The notes: generated by a model from the sequence alone, not told the origin. A stretch of DNA of 64,000 nt from Pleomorphomonas oryzae DSM 16300 (GCF_000422965.1 NZ_AUHB01000002.1:445325-509324), one strand, 5' to 3'. Counted from the first letter of the stretch, positions 7,727 through 17,737 are shown. Numbers and translations are program-made.

Positions 7727-9088
7727 CTATACCGCCACCGAATGCCGTCCGCCGGTGCCGAGATAGGCATCGAAGGCGGAGGCGACGAGACGGGCCAATT
7801 CTGCTCCGTGCCGGACGATGGAGACGTGTCCGCCGTCGGCAACCACCCAGCCGGCGCGAACGAGCGGCGTCAATTTCTCGAGATCGGCGGAGAATACGGC
7901 CGGATCGGCATTATGGCGGGTGGCGATGACCGTGAGGTCGGCATCGAAGAAGCACAGGATCTGTTCGATTACGTCGGCTCTCAGCCTGTCTTCCGGCGTC
8001 AGCAGGCGTCCCCGCTCGGTAGCGAAGCGGCCGTTGACGATGCGCTCGCGCCAGTTGCCGGTGTCGGTCACGTTCTGCGCATAACCCGCCGGCGTCCGGC
8101 CGATCGACGAGGCACCGAAGCCGATCAGCGTGTCGGCGCGGTCGGTGGTGTAGCCCTGGAAATTTCGGCGGAGCGTCCGCTTCGACAAGGCCACGGCCAT
8201 CGCATCATCATGCCTAGCGAAATGATCGATGCCGATCGGCACGTAGCCCGCCGTCTCGATGGCACCGTGAGCGGTGCGCTCGAGTTCGAGACGCAGGTTG
8301 CTGCCCGGCAGCTTGGAGGCGTCGATCAGTTTCTGATTGACGCGGAACCAGGGCACGTGAGCATAGCCGAACAGCGAGATGCGGTCGGGTGCGAGAGCGA
8401 TCGCGGTTTCGACCGTGCGCCGGACGGACGCAACGCTCTGTTCCGGCAGACCGTAGATGAGATCGAAGCTCAGCGAGGATATGCCGGCGCCCCTCAGTTG
8501 TTCGACGGCGGCCGCCACCGTTTCGGCGGGCTGGATGCGGCCGATTGCCGCCTGCACGGCCGGGTCGAAGTCCTGCACGCCGAGGCTGGCGCGGTTGACA
8601 CCGATGCCGGCGAGGAAGCGCGCGCGCCCCTCGCCGAGATGGCGCGGATCGAGCTCGATGGCATGCTCGGTGTCGGAGCCGATCGCGAAGAGGCGGTGGA
8701 AGTCGCCGACAATCGCTTCGAACGCAGCGGTGGAGAGCAGGTTGGGCGTGCCGCCACCCCAATGGATGTGTGACACCGTCCGGCGGCCGATCTGCGCCGC
8801 CACCATGGCGATCTCCGACCTCAACACCTCGACATAGGCTTCGATCGGCGCATAGCGCCGGCTCGCCTTGGTGGTGCAGCCGCAATAGTGGCAGATCGCG
8901 TGGCAGAACGGGATGTGGACGTAGAGCGAAACCGGACCGTCTTCCGCCGCCACCTGGTCAAGGAAACCGCCATAAGAGTCCGCTCCGACCTCCGCGGAAA
9001 AATGCGGCGCGGTTGGGTAGGATGTATAGCGCGGTACGGTGGCGCGAATGAGGGTTTCGAGGGAAGCGGCTTCGTCCAGTTGAGTCAT
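7727..9088 (-). CDS. hemN: Oxygen-independent coproporphyrinogen III oxidase HemN
   Basis: 453-residue radical-SAM enzyme that oxidatively decarboxylates coproporphyrinogen III to protoporphyrinogen IX without O2, in the cytoplasm. The 4Fe-4S/SAM motif is YVHIPFCHAICHYCGC (CxxxCxxC plus a following Cys). The glycine-rich SAM motif is HWGGGTPNLL, and the substrate-typical N-terminus VPRYTSYPTAPHF is present, as in HemN proper and not the HemW relatives. Length is normal. It is convergent with fixK (13-base gap) and divergent from ccoN; the FNR box in the shared intergenic region may serve it too, although it is 229 bases from this start. The ATG at 9088 gives the usual family N-terminus; the open frame extends 20 residues further. 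Confidence 0.94.
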   Translation of the reverse strand: MTQLDEAASLETLIRATVPRYTSYPTAPHFSAEVGADSYGGFLDQVAAEDGPVSLYVHIPFCHAICHYCGCTTKASRRYAPIEAYVEVLRSEIAMVAAQIGRRTVSHIHWGGGTPNLLSTAAFEAIVGDFHRLFAIGSDTEHAIELDPRHLGEGRARFLAGIGVNRASLGVQDFDPAVQAAIGRIQPAETVAAAVEQLRGAGISSLSFDLIYGLPEQSVASVRRTVETAIALAPDRISLFGYAHVPWFRVNQKLIDASKLPGSNLRLELERTAHGAIETAGYVPIGIDHFARHDDAMAVALSKRTLRRNFQGYTTDRADTLIGFGASSIGRTPAGYAQNVTDTGNWRERIVNGRFATERGRLLTPEDRLRADVIEQILCFFDADLTVIATRHNADPAVFSADLEKLTPLVRAGWVVADGGHVSIVRHGAELARLVASAFDAYLGTGGRHSVAV

Positions 9089-9478
9089 AGATAATCCTAG
9101 GCGCCGATAGCCGGTCCAGACATTGATCGGCGTCAAGCGTGGCGGCATCTGGCCGAATCAGTCGGCCGTGCCTTTTTCGCGAACGGTATCTGCCTCCCGA
9201 TCCGACTTGCATGCAACGGTATCGAGCCGATCCCTGACGCACATTATAATTAGTCCATTTTGATATAGGCAAAACGTCTAGAACTGCGCTAAACCCCGTT
9301 CAATCCCGAACCGGCCTTGACCTTTATCAAGGCTGGTATGCGTAGACCCCACTAGGTTATTTCCCGTGCTCTGGACGCGACGGTCCGGGGCGGAGATGCC
9401 GGGGGCGTCGGCAAACGGGCGAGGCGAGGCGCCCGTCGGTAACGACAGGCGATCTCCGATAGAAGCGGGGCAACGAAC
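9089..9478. other. Divergent hemN/ccoN promoter region
   Basis: 390 bases with no gene. It contains the FNR/FixK box at 9317-9330, correctly placed for ccoN, and a lone TTGAT half-site at 9260-9264 nearer to hemN that lacks a matching second half. The rest shows no repeat or RNA signature that I can recognise. Confidence 0.6.
9317..9330 (+). promoter_or_regulatory. FNR/FixK box upstream of ccoN
   Basis: TTGAC-CTTT-ATCAA matches the FNR/FixK consensus TTGAT-N4-ATCAA in nine of ten positions. Its centre (9323.5) predicts a class II start site around 9365, leaving a leader of about 115 bases before ccoN. FixK, encoded 2 kb away, has the matching recognition helix. Confidence 0.85.
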
Positions 9479-11131
9479 ATGACGGCGTTGAGGGCCAAAC
9501 CTCTGATGTCGCTCGAGGAAATCGGATATTCGGTTTTCCTGGGGCTGCTCTTTCTTTATTGCGTTCTGGCCGCCGGCAAGGCGGTGGATCCGGTTTTTGC
9601 CTTTCATGCCACCATCGGCGCCATTGCGTCGGCGGCCGGCATTTTCCTGATTGTCCGGTCGTTCATCGACCGCGACGGGCGGGTTGAGCCGGAGGAGGTC
9701 AACGGCAAGCCGAATTACAACCTCGGGCCGATCAAGTTCGCCTCGATTGCCGCCATGTTCTGGGGGCTGGCCGGCTTTTCGGTCGGTATCTGGATCGCTC
9801 TTGAGCTGGCCTATCCGGTTCTGAACCTCGGCCTGCCCTGGACCACCTTCGGTCGTCTCCGGCCGCTGCACACCTCGGCGGTGATTTTTGCCTTCGGTGG
9901 TAACGTGCTGCTCGCGACGTCCTTCTACGTCGTCCAGCGCACCAGCCGCGCGCGCATGCCGGGCCTTGTCACGCCGTGGTTCGTCATCCTCGGCTACAAC
10001 GTCTTCATCGTCATTGCCGGCACGGGTTACCTGCTGGGCGTTACGCAGAGCAAGGAATACGCCGAGCCGGAATGGTATGCCGACCTCTGGCTGACCGTCG
10101 TCTGGGTCGCCTATCTCTTGGTGTTCCTGGCGACGCTGTGGAAGCGCAAGGAACCCCACATCTACGTGGCGAACTGGTTCTATCTGGCCTTCATCGTCAC
10201 CATCGCCATGCTGCATCTGGTCAACAACGCGGCAGTGCCGGTCAGCTTCTTCGGCTCCAAGTCCTACGTCGTCTGGTCGGGCGTGCAGGACGCCATGGTG
10301 CAGTGGTGGTATGGCCATAATGCGGTGGGCTTCTTCCTCACCGCCGGCTTCCTGGCCATCATGTATTATTTCGTGCCGAAGCGGGCCAATCGGCCGGTCT
10401 ACTCCTACCGGCTGTCGATCATCCACTTCTGGGCGCTGATCTTCCTCTACATCTGGGCCGGTCCCCACCACCTCCATTATACCGCGCTGCCCGAATGGGC
10501 CTCGACGCTCGGCATGGTGTTCTCGGTGATGCTGTGGATGCCGTCCTGGGGCGGCATGATCAACGGCCTGATGACGCTGTCGGGCGCCTGGGACAAGCTG
10601 CGCACCGACCCGGTGCTGCGCCTCCTCGTGGTGTCGGTCGCCTTCTACGGCATGTCGACCTTCGAAGGGCCGCTGATGTCGGTGAAGTCGGTCAACTCGC
10701 TCAGCCACTACACCGACTGGACCATCGGCCACGTGCATTCCGGTGCGCTCGGCTGGGTGGGCTACGTCTCCTTCGGCGCTCTCTATTGCCTGGTGCCCTG
10801 GATCTACGGCAAGCGGGACGTCTACTCGCTGAAGCTGGTCGACTGGCACTTCTGGATCTCGACCCTCGGTATCGTGCTCTACATCACCTCCATGTGGGTG
10901 TCGGGCATCATGCAGGGCCTGATGTGGCGCGCCTACACCAACCTCGGTTTCCTGCAGTACTCCTTCGTCGAAACGGTCGAGGCGATGCACCCCTACTACG
11001 TCATCCGTGCGTTGGGCGGCATCCTCTTCCTGACCGGCGCGGTGATCATGGCGGTCAACCTCTATCTCACCATTCGCCATGGCGAAGCCGAGAAAACGGC
11101 CGCTGATGTGGCCTTGGCTCCGGCCGAGTAA
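9479..11131 (+). CDS. ccoN: cbb3-type cytochrome c oxidase subunit I
   Basis: 550-residue catalytic subunit of the high-affinity cbb3 terminal oxidase, about 12 membrane helices. Conserved haem and CuB histidines are in [31 protein letters not shown] and [14 protein letters not shown]. It reduces O2 to water and contributes to the proton gradient at low oxygen. A GGGGCAACGAAC leader precedes the ATG. It starts the ccoNOQP operon: ccoO begins 11 bases after its stop. The upstream FNR/FixK box indicates induction by FixLJ-FixK at low O2. Confidence 0.98.
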   Translation: MTALRAKPLMSLEEIGYSVFLGLLFLYCVLAAGKAVDPVFAFHATIGAIASAAGIFLIVRSFIDRDGRVEPEEVNGKPNYNLGPIKFASIAAMFWGLAGFSVGIWIALELAYPVLNLGLPWTTFGRLRPLHTSAVIFAFGGNVLLATSFYVVQRTSRARMPGLVTPWFVILGYNVFIVIAGTGYLLGVTQSKEYAEPEWYADLWLTVVWVAYLLVFLATLWKRKEPHIYVANWFYLAFIVTIAMLHLVNNAAVPVSFFGSKSYVVWSGVQDAMVQWWYGHNAVGFFLTAGFLAIMYYFVPKRANRPVYSYRLSIIHFWALIFLYIWAGPHHLHYTALPEWASTLGMVFSVMLWMPSWGGMINGLMTLSGAWDKLRTDPVLRLLVVSVAFYGMSTFEGPLMSVKSVNSLSHYTDWTIGHVHSGALGWVGYVSFGALYCLVPWIYGKRDVYSLKLVDWHFWISTLGIVLYITSMWVSGIMQGLMWRAYTNLGFLQYSFVETVEAMHPYYVIRALGGILFLTGAVIMAVNLYLTIRHGEAEKTAADVALAPAE

Positions 11132-11142
11132 GGAGACGACTG

Positions 11143-11874
11143 ATGAGTCTCATGCAAAAGCATGCGGTGTTCGAGCGGAACTCCATCGTTCTCCTGATCG
11201 GCATCCTGATCGTGGTGGCCATCGGCGGTCTGGTCGAGATCGTGCCTCTGTTCTACCTCAAGAGCACCATCGAGACGGTGACGGGGATGCGTCCCTACTC
11301 GCCGCTGGAACTGGCCGGCCGCAACATCTTCGTCCGCGAGGGCTGCTATCTCTGCCACAGCCAGATGATCCGCCCGATGCGCGACGAGATCGAGCGTTAC
11401 GGTCACTTCTCGCTGGCGGCCGAGAGCCAGTACGACCATCCCTTCCAGTGGGGATCGAAGCGGACGGGGCCGGACCTCGCCCGCGTCGGCGGCAAGTACT
11501 CCGACGATTGGCACGTTGCCCATCTGACCGACCCGCGTTCGGTGGTCCCTGCCTCCGTGATGCCGCCCTACGCCTTCTTGAAGGATGCGCCGCTCAGGGG
11601 CGAACGCATCGCCGAGGACATGAAGACGCTGCGGCTCGAAGGGGTGCCCTATACCGACGAGGACATCACCAATGCCGAGGCCGACCTCAAGGCGCAGGTG
11701 AGCCCGGATGGTACGGCCGATGCCCTCGCTGTTCGCTATCCCAAGGCGGTGATACGCGACTTCGACGGCAATCCGAACAAGCTCAGCGAGATGGACGCCC
11801 TCATCGCCTATCTCCAGATGCTTGGCACGTTGGTCGATTTCTCGACCTACGATGACAAAGCCAACCTGCGTTGA
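11143..11874 (+). CDS. ccoO: cbb3-type cytochrome c oxidase subunit II (monohaem)
   Basis: 243-residue membrane-anchored c-type cytochrome of the cbb3 oxidase. An N-terminal membrane helix ([25 protein letters not shown]) holds the haem domain on the periplasmic side. The single haem motif is [10 protein letters not shown] (CxxCH, about residue 67-71), followed by the family signature [20 protein letters not shown] downstream Met ligand is expected in the [10 protein letters not shown] region. AAGGAGACGACTG precedes the ATG. Gene order ccoN-ccoO-ccoQ-ccoP is the standard one. Confidence 0.98.
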   Translation: MSLMQKHAVFERNSIVLLIGILIVVAIGGLVEIVPLFYLKSTIETVTGMRPYSPLELAGRNIFVREGCYLCHSQMIRPMRDEIERYGHFSLAAESQYDHPFQWGSKRTGPDLARVGGKYSDDWHVAHLTDPRSVVPASVMPPYAFLKDAPLRGERIAEDMKTLRLEGVPYTDEDITNAEADLKAQVSPDGTADALAVRYPKAVIRDFDGNPNKLSEMDALIAYLQMLGTLVDFSTYDDKANLR

Positions 11875-11883
11875 GGTGAAGCC

Positions 11884-12039
11884 ATGGACTTCAGCTACGA
11901 ACAGGTTGCCACCTTCGCCCAACAGAGCGGGCTTGTGTATTTCGTCGTGATCTTTTCGGCCATTTGCGTTTACGCGCTTTGGCCGAAGAACAAGACGAAG
12001 TTCGACCACGCCGCGCAGATCCCGCTTGAGGAGGATTGA
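11884..12039 (+). CDS. ccoQ: cbb3-type oxidase small subunit CcoQ
   Basis: 51-residue protein: short N-terminal part (MDFSYEQVATFAQQSG), one membrane helix (LVYFVVIFSAICVYALWP) and a charged cytoplasmic tail (KNKTKFDHAAQIPLEED). This is the usual design and length of CcoQ, which stabilises the cbb3 complex. It starts 9 bases after ccoO and ends 3 bases before ccoP; its own 3' end carries the GAGGAGG that serves ccoP. Confidence 0.95.
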   Translation: MDFSYEQVATFAQQSGLVYFVVIFSAICVYALWPKNKTKFDHAAQIPLEED

Positions 12040-12042
12040 GCC

Positions 12043-12909
12043 ATGGCTCATGAGGAAATCGACAAGGTTACAGGCGTGTCGACCACCGGTCACGAGTGGG
12101 ATGGGATCAAGGAGCTGAATAACCCGTTGCCGCGCTGGTGGCTGTGGGTGTTCTACGCCTGTATCGCCTTCGCTGTCGGATATGTCTTCGTCTATCCGGC
12201 GGTGCCGCTTGTCTCGAGCTATACCACAGGCTTTCTCGGCCACTCGCAACGCGCTTCGGCGCTTGCCGATGCAGAAGCAGGCAAGGCCGCTCGCGCCGAG
12301 GTGGGCAAGCAACTGGCCAATGCCAGCCTCGATCAGATCAAGAGTGATCCCAAGATGCTGGAATTCGCCATGGCCCAGGGCCGTGCGGCTTTCGGCGACA
12401 ACTGCGCGCCCTGCCACGGTTCTGGCGCCACCGGCTCCAAGGGTTATCCCAACCTGCAGGACGACGATTGGTTGTGGGGCGGCAAGCTGACGGATATCGA
12501 ACATACGATTACCGTGGGTGTTCGTTCGACCAGCCCGGATACTCGCATGAACGACATGCCGCGCTTCGGCACCGACGGCCTGCTGGACGCCAAGCAGATC
12601 CGCAACGTCGCCGGCTTCGTGTTGTCGTTGTCGGGTGGCTCCGTCAAGGGCGCCGACGTCGCGGCGGGCAAGCAGATCTTCGCCGAAAACTGCACCGCCT
12701 GCCATGGCGAAGACGCCAAAGGCAGTACGGACTTGGGCGCGCCCAACCTCACGGACAAGATTTGGCTGTATGGCGGTGACGAGGCTTCGGTGATCAATAC
12801 GATTACCGTTGCCCATCGCGGCGTCATGCCGACCTGGGGCGGCAAGCTCGACCCGGTCACCATCAAGTCGCTGGCGATCTACGTCCACGACCTTGGTGGG
12901 GGTACCTAA
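12043..12909 (+). CDS. ccoP: cbb3-type cytochrome c oxidase subunit III (dihaem)
   Basis: 288-residue dihaem cytochrome c that feeds electrons into the cbb3 oxidase. The N-terminus has the CcoP signature (GHEWDGIKELNNPLPRWW) followed by one membrane helix. Two periplasmic cytochrome c domains carry CAPCHGSGATG and CTACHGEDAKG, with Met ligands in NDMPRFG and GVMPTWGG. A hairpin terminator follows 22 bases after the stop, so ccoGHIS is probably a separate or partly read-through unit. Confidence 0.98.
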   Translation: MAHEEIDKVTGVSTTGHEWDGIKELNNPLPRWWLWVFYACIAFAVGYVFVYPAVPLVSSYTTGFLGHSQRASALADAEAGKAARAEVGKQLANASLDQIKSDPKMLEFAMAQGRAAFGDNCAPCHGSGATGSKGYPNLQDDDWLWGGKLTDIEHTITVGVRSTSPDTRMNDMPRFGTDGLLDAKQIRNVAGFVLSLSGGSVKGADVAAGKQIFAENCTACHGEDAKGSTDLGAPNLTDKIWLYGGDEASVINTITVAHRGVMPTWGGKLDPVTIKSLAIYVHDLGGGT

Positions 12910-12931
12910 AGCAGCCCCTAGAGCGATTGAG

Positions 12932-12963
12932 ACGACGGCGGGCAGGGCCTGCCGTCGTTCTTT
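12932..12963 (+). terminator. Rho-independent terminator between ccoP and ccoG
   Basis: Eight-base perfect stem ACGACGGC / GCCGTCGT (12932-12939 and 12951-12958) with an 11-base GC-rich loop that can pair further, then TCTTT. It is weaker than a classic terminator because the T run is broken. Confidence 0.6.
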
Positions 12964-13094
12964 CAAGGCCCGCGTGGCATGGCCGTATTGCTCAATTCGC
13001 GGTTCGTTCTTCAGTCTTTTTCTGCTTATGTGCTAATAAGAGGCAAACGCTTCGGCCGCTGGAAAACCGGCGGTCTCCGGGAGACGAAGGCAAC

Positions 13095-14549
13095 ATGCGG
13101 GTCGACGAAAACGTGACGGCCGGAAGCGATAGCTATTACGCCGCCGCCAAGAAGAACTATCCGTCGTCGGTCAGCGGCCGTCTCAGGACCATAAAATGGT
13201 CCGTGCTGATCATCACGCTCGGCATCTACTATTTCCTGCCCTTCATTCGCTGGGATCGTGGCCCGGATGCGCCGGGACAGGCGGTGCTGATCGATATGGC
13301 GGGCCGCAAGGCCTATTTCTTCGGCGTGGAGATCTGGCCGCAGGAGGTCTACTACCTCACCGGTCTTCTGGTGCTCGCCTCCATCGCCCTGTTTCTGATG
13401 AACGCGGTGGCCGGCCGAGTCTGGTGCGGCTACCTCTGTCCGCAGACGGTTTGGACCGATCTCTATTTCGCCGTCGAGCGCTGGATCGAAGGGGATCGTC
13501 GCGATCGCATCCTGATGGATCGGGCGCCGATGAGCGCCGGCAAGTTTCTGCGAAAGGCCGTGAAGCACCTTATCTGGCTGCTGATTGCCGTTGGCACGGG
13601 TGGTGCCTGGGTGCTCTATTTCGGCGACGCACCGACCATCATCAAAGACACGTTCACCGGTAACGCCGCGCCGATCGTCTACATCTGGATCGGCATGCTG
13701 ACCTTTACGACCTACTCGCTCGCCGGCTTCATGCGCGAGCAGGTCTGCCTCTACATGTGCCCTTGGCCACGTATCCAGGCGGCGCTCACTGATGAGTGGG
13801 CGCTCAACGTGACCTACCGGACCGACCGCGGCGAGCCGCGTATGTCGGTGAAGACGGGTGCCACAGCGAAGGTGGCGGGCGCCGCGGTTGGCGACTGCAT
13901 CGACTGCAAGGCCTGCGTTCAGGTCTGCCCCACCGGCGTCGATATTCGTGAAGGCATGCAGCTTGGCTGCATTCAATGCGGCCTCTGCATCGACGCCTGC
14001 GATACGGTGATGAAAAAGGTCGGCCGTGAGCCGGGGCTGATCGGCTACGACACCGATATGAACATCGCTCGCCGTAGCGAGGGCAAGCCGCCGATCTATC
14101 GCATCGTGCGGCCGCGCACCGTGCTCTACGCGGCGCTGATCGTCATCATCGGTGGCATCATGGCCTACACGCTCGCCAACCGCGCCTTCCAGGGCGTCAG
14201 TGTGCTGCATGACCGCAATCCACTCTACGTCAATCTGTCCGACGGCGGCACCCGTAACGGCTATACCGTGCGCCTGATCAACAAGCGGCCCCAAGAGCGG
14301 CATTTCGTGCTCACGGTATCCGGCCTTCCGGAAGGCTTCATGGTCGAGGCGCAGGGCGTGGCGGCGGCCGACGGCAAACCGGTCGTTGAAGTGCCGGCCG
14401 ACACGACGCGCGAGCTGCGGGTTCTGGTCATGGTACCGAACGGCGCTAAACTGTCGGCATCCACGCCGATCAACTTCTACATCGTCGATACAGACAACGG
14501 CGAAAAAGCCTCTGCGTCCGACTTCTTCAAGACCGCGGGCGCCAGCTGA
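13095..14549 (+). CDS. ccoG: cbb3 oxidase assembly protein CcoG (FixG)
   Basis: 484-residue polyferredoxin membrane protein needed for copper delivery and assembly of cbb3 oxidase. Four to five membrane helices occupy the first half, with a first Cys group in WCGYLCPQTVW and CLYMCPWPR. Two [4Fe-4S] ferredoxin motifs follow (CIDCKACVQVCPTG and CIQCGLCIDACD). A further helix (RPRTVLYAALIVIIGGIMAY) precedes a periplasmic Ig-like C-terminal domain. The start at 13095 follows GGGAGACGAAGGCAAC; the open frame goes back to 12927 but that stretch is not protein-like for this family. No FNR box is visible directly upstream. Confidence 0.96.
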   Translation: MRVDENVTAGSDSYYAAAKKNYPSSVSGRLRTIKWSVLIITLGIYYFLPFIRWDRGPDAPGQAVLIDMAGRKAYFFGVEIWPQEVYYLTGLLVLASIALFLMNAVAGRVWCGYLCPQTVWTDLYFAVERWIEGDRRDRILMDRAPMSAGKFLRKAVKHLIWLLIAVGTGGAWVLYFGDAPTIIKDTFTGNAAPIVYIWIGMLTFTTYSLAGFMREQVCLYMCPWPRIQAALTDEWALNVTYRTDRGEPRMSVKTGATAKVAGAAVGDCIDCKACVQVCPTGVDIREGMQLGCIQCGLCIDACDTVMKKVGREPGLIGYDTDMNIARRSEGKPPIYRIVRPRTVLYAALIVIIGGIMAYTLANRAFQGVSVLHDRNPLYVNLSDGGTRNGYTVRLINKRPQERHFVLTVSGLPEGFMVEAQGVAAADGKPVVEVPADTTRELRVLVMVPNGAKLSASTPINFYIVDTDNGEKASASDFFKTAGAS

Positions 14550-14638
14550 GTCCGAGTTCGACGGGATCGCATCGGCATGGTTGCGAACCGCTCGCAAAAG
14601 GCAGATGTTGGGGCGAGACCCCGAAGGAGTTCAACGGA

Positions 14639-15148
14639 ATGACCGCCACCATCCAGCAAGCAGTTAGCGGCCGACGGCTGACCGGGCGTGGCGTCCTTCT
14701 TTGGCTGGTCGCATTCTTCGGCGTGATTTTCGCCGTCAATGGCGCCTTTATCTACTACGCCATCTCGACTTTTCCCGGTCTTGAAGTGGAATCGAGCTAC
14801 AAGGCTGGTCAGGAATTCGAGAGCGAAGTGCTGGCCGGCAAGGCGCAAGCCGAACGGGACTGGACGGTGGATGCCGCCGTCCGTCCCGCCGGTAACGATG
14901 CCTCTGTCGAGATCCATTTCCGCGATAAGGCCGGGGCCGACCTCCACGGTCTCGACGTACGCGTCCGCCTGATCCATGCCGTCGATCCCGATCATGATCA
15001 TGCGGCCAGCTTGCCAGAGGTGGCGAGCGGCACCTATCGGGCCGTTCTGCCCAATGTGAAGGACGGCATGTGGAGCCTGACCGTCGAGGCCTACAAGGGC
15101 AGCGAGCGGTTGTTCTTGAGCCGCAACCAGCTCCGTCTCGTCCGCTGA
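14639..15148 (+). CDS. ccoH: cbb3 oxidase assembly protein CcoH (FixH)
   Basis: 169-residue FixH family protein, required for cbb3 oxidase maturation. One N-terminal membrane helix (GVLLWLVAFFGVIFAVNGAFIYYAI) is followed by the family motif TFPGLEVESSYKAGQEF and a periplasmic beta-rich domain ending in RNQLRLVR. GAAGGAGTTCAACGGA precedes the ATG. It lies between ccoG and ccoI, as in other alphaproteobacteria. Confidence 0.95.
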   Translation: MTATIQQAVSGRRLTGRGVLLWLVAFFGVIFAVNGAFIYYAISTFPGLEVESSYKAGQEFESEVLAGKAQAERDWTVDAAVRPAGNDASVEIHFRDKAGADLHGLDVRVRLIHAVDPDHDHAASLPEVASGTYRAVLPNVKDGMWSLTVEAYKGSERLFLSRNQLRLVR

Positions 15149-15162
15149 CGAAGGGAGAGGCC

Positions 15163-17463
15163 GTGAACATAGCGGTGGATGTCGGCCCTATCGAGAATGG
15201 TCCAGCCGGTCAGTCGGTTGATCACGATTGGGATGCCTACACAGTGGCTGACAAGGACGGCGCCCGCCGCATCGAACTGGCCGTCGATGGCATCACCTGC
15301 GCCGCCTGTCTCACCGATATCGAACGCGGTCTCCGGCGACTGCCGGGCGTGGTGAGTGCGCGCGTCAACGTCAGCAACCGCCGCACGACCGTTGTCTTCG
15401 CCCCCGATAAGGTCACGCCGGACGTCGTGCTGGAGCGCATGGCTGCCATCGGGTACCCGGCGCAACCCTTCGACCCGGCCATGCGGCGCGACAATCGCTC
15501 CGCCGAGGCGCGAGAACTCTTGAAATGCATGGGCGTCGCCGGCTTCGGCGCCATGAACGTCATGCTGATGTCGGTATCGGTCTGGTCGGGCAACGTCACC
15601 GACATCACGCCGGAAACGCGCGACTTCTTTCATTTCATGAGCGCGCTGATCGCCCTGCCGACCGTGGCCTATGCGGCCCGACCCTTCTTCCGAAGTGCAT
15701 TTGGTGCGATCCGCCGCCGGTCGCTCAACATGGACGTCCCCATTTCGATCGGCGTCTGTCTTGCCATGGGGCTGTCCATCTACAACACGCTGACCCATGC
15801 CCTGGAAGCCTATTTTGACAGCGCGTTGATGCTGCTGTTTTTCCTGCTGCTTGGCCGCTTCCTTGACGAGAATATGCGCCGCCGCACAGCAGTCGAGGCC
15901 GAAACGCTGGCGACGTTGCGCGCCGACTCGGCGCTGAAGCGCGGCGAAGATGGAGCCCTGGTCCGTGTGCCTCTCAGCGCCGTCCGCCCTGGCGATATCG
16001 TGGTGGTGCGGCCGGGAGAGCGGATTTCCGTCGATGGCGAGCTGCTATCCGGCCGTTCGGATGTCGACCGCAGCTTGGTGACCGGCGAGACGTTGCCGGT
16101 GCCGGTCGCTCCCGGCGATATCGTTCACGCCGGTACGCTGAACGGCGCTGGCTTGCTGACCATCGTGGTCACGGCGGCCGTTGAAGGGACGCTGATGGCC
16201 GAGATCGAGCGGCTGATCGGCGAGGCTCAATCCGCGAAATCCGGCGCGCTTCGCCTGGCCGATCGTGCTGCCCGCGCTTACGCGCCGGTTGTGCATTCCT
16301 CGGCATTTCTCACGGCGACAGGCTGGCTCATCGCTGGCGCCGGTTGGCATACGGCGCTGATCAATGCCATTGCCGTCTTGATCATCACCTGTCCCTGCGC
16401 ACTGGCGCTCGCCGTGCCGGCGGTGCAGGTGACGGCGGCGGGCCGCTTCTTCCGCAACGGTATCCTGCTCAACGCCGGCGATGCCATCGAGCGTTTCGCC
16501 CGCGCCGACACCATTGTCTTCGACAAGACCGGCACGCTGACCAGCCCCGAACCACTGCTCGCCAATCGCGCCGAGGTAGCCGACGACCTTCTCGAACTCG
16601 CCGGCCGCCTCGCTCGGTCGAGCCGGCATCCGCTCGCCGAGGCCTTGGCGCGCGCTTCTGGCGCCACCGGCACCATCGATGGCTCCCGCGAAGTGACTGG
16701 CGAGGGCGTTATCGTCGATCTGGCCGACCAGACGCTGCGGCTAGGTTCGCTCTCCTTCTGCGGCATTGGCGACGAGGTCGCCGGTCCGGTTAGCGCCGCC
16801 TATCCCGACGCCTCGTTGATCGCCTTTTCGGACGGTGAGAGGGTAGCGGTGTTCGCTTTTGCCCAGCGCCTCAAGGCGGATGCCGTCGAGGTTGCCACGG
16901 AACTTCGGATGAAGGGTTTTCGCCTGATGATCCTCTCAGGCGATCGCGAGGCGGCCGTGGCCATAGTGGCGGAGCGACTTGGTATTTCCGAGTGGCATGC
17001 CGAGGTCGACCCAGCCGGCAAGATCGCTCGGCTCGAAGCGTTGAAAGCGGAAGGGCGACGGGTACTGATGGTCGGCGACGGCCTCAATGATGCGCCTTCG
17101 CTCGCGGCCGCCCATGTGTCGCTATCACCGGTTTCCGCTGCCCATTTGGCGCAGGCGGCCTCCGATGCCGTCTTCCTCGGTGAACGCCTGAAGCCGGTGG
17201 TGACAGCGCTTGACGTGTCGCGCGCCGCCTATCGCTTGATGAAGCAGAACCTCTGGACGGCGGTGATCTACAACCTGATCGCTGTGCCGATCGCCGTGCT
17301 CGGCTACGTCACGCCGCTGATTGCCGCGGCCGCCATGTCAGGCTCATCGCTGATCGTGACGCTGAATGCGCTGCGCTTGCGGCGTGTCGCCACACCACCT
17401 GCCGAACGGCCGCCGGCTGCGGTTGCCGCCGCCCGCGAGGGGCTGGCCGAGGAGCGGGCATGA
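15163..17463 (+). CDS. ccoI: Copper-transporting P1B-type ATPase CcoI (FixI)
   Basis: 766-residue heavy-metal P-type ATPase that supplies copper for the cbb3 CuB site. An N-terminal HMA domain carries GITCAACLTDIE (CxxC). The membrane metal site is CPC in VLIITCPCALALAVP, the phosphorylation motif is VFDKTGTLTS and the hinge motif is GDGLNDAPSLA. The GTG start at 15163 follows AAGGGAGAGG; the longer frame begins inside ccoH and is less likely. The stop overlaps the ccoS start in an ATGA, which indicates translational coupling. Confidence 0.95.
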   Translation: MNIAVDVGPIENGPAGQSVDHDWDAYTVADKDGARRIELAVDGITCAACLTDIERGLRRLPGVVSARVNVSNRRTTVVFAPDKVTPDVVLERMAAIGYPAQPFDPAMRRDNRSAEARELLKCMGVAGFGAMNVMLMSVSVWSGNVTDITPETRDFFHFMSALIALPTVAYAARPFFRSAFGAIRRRSLNMDVPISIGVCLAMGLSIYNTLTHALEAYFDSALMLLFFLLLGRFLDENMRRRTAVEAETLATLRADSALKRGEDGALVRVPLSAVRPGDIVVVRPGERISVDGELLSGRSDVDRSLVTGETLPVPVAPGDIVHAGTLNGAGLLTIVVTAAVEGTLMAEIERLIGEAQSAKSGALRLADRAARAYAPVVHSSAFLTATGWLIAGAGWHTALINAIAVLIITCPCALALAVPAVQVTAAGRFFRNGILLNAGDAIERFARADTIVFDKTGTLTSPEPLLANRAEVADDLLELAGRLARSSRHPLAEALARASGATGTIDGSREVTGEGVIVDLADQTLRLGSLSFCGIGDEVAGPVSAAYPDASLIAFSDGERVAVFAFAQRLKADAVEVATELRMKGFRLMILSGDREAAVAIVAERLGISEWHAEVDPAGKIARLEALKAEGRRVLMVGDGLNDAPSLAAAHVSLSPVSAAHLAQAASDAVFLGERLKPVVTALDVSRAAYRLMKQNLWTAVIYNLIAVPIAVLGYVTPLIAAAAMSGSSLIVTLNALRLRRVATPPAERPPAAVAAAREGLAEERA

Positions 17464-17675
17464 GCGTTCTCGTCTATCTTGTACCGGCCGCGCTGCTGCT
17501 TGGCCTTCTGGGCCTCGCCGGCTTCATGTGGTCGCTGAAAACCGGTCAGTACGAGGATCTCGAAGGGGCCGCCTGGCGTATCCTGGAAGACGACGACATC
17601 GAGGATGCGCCCGGGGATGGCCCCGATGGCGCGCGCGGCCGCGTTCCCGAAGGCGAAGAACGGCGCAAGGGCTGA
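17460..17675 (+). CDS. ccoS: cbb3 oxidase assembly protein CcoS (FixS)
   Basis: 71-residue protein with one N-terminal membrane helix (LVYLVPAALLLGLLGLAGFMWSL) and the CcoS hallmark KTGQYEDLEGAAWRIL followed by an acidic tail. It is needed for haem/copper insertion into the cbb3 oxidase. It overlaps ccoI by four bases and ends the ccoGHIS group. Confidence 0.95.
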   Translation: MSVLVYLVPAALLLGLLGLAGFMWSLKTGQYEDLEGAAWRILEDDDIEDAPGDGPDGARGRVPEGEERRKG

Positions 17676-17704
17676 TCCGCCATATTGCCAACCCTGTTTG
17701 CCAA

Positions 17705-17737
17705 ATGAAAACGGGACCGGCGATGCCGCCAGTCCCG
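17705..17737 (-). terminator. Terminator for hemA (possibly bidirectional)
   Basis: On the minus strand a stem CGGGAC...GTCCCG (arms 17732-17737 and 17712-17717) with further pairing of the GC-rich middle is followed by TTTTCATTT. It lies in the 91-base gap between the convergent ccoS and hemA genes. Confidence 0.7.

Noticed and set aside
9260..9273. Second FNR box near hemN
   Set aside because: Only the TTGAT half matches; the other half reads GCAAA at the required spacing.
9278..11080. 600-codon minus-strand frame opposite ccoN
   Set aside because: It covers the opposite strand of an unmistakable cbb3 subunit and its translation is low-complexity His/Arg/Gly-rich, as expected from a high-GC shadow frame.
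11062..12966. 634-codon minus-strand frame opposite ccoO-ccoQ-ccoP
   Set aside because: The plus strand has three recognisable cytochrome oxidase genes with haem motifs; the minus frame has no family features.
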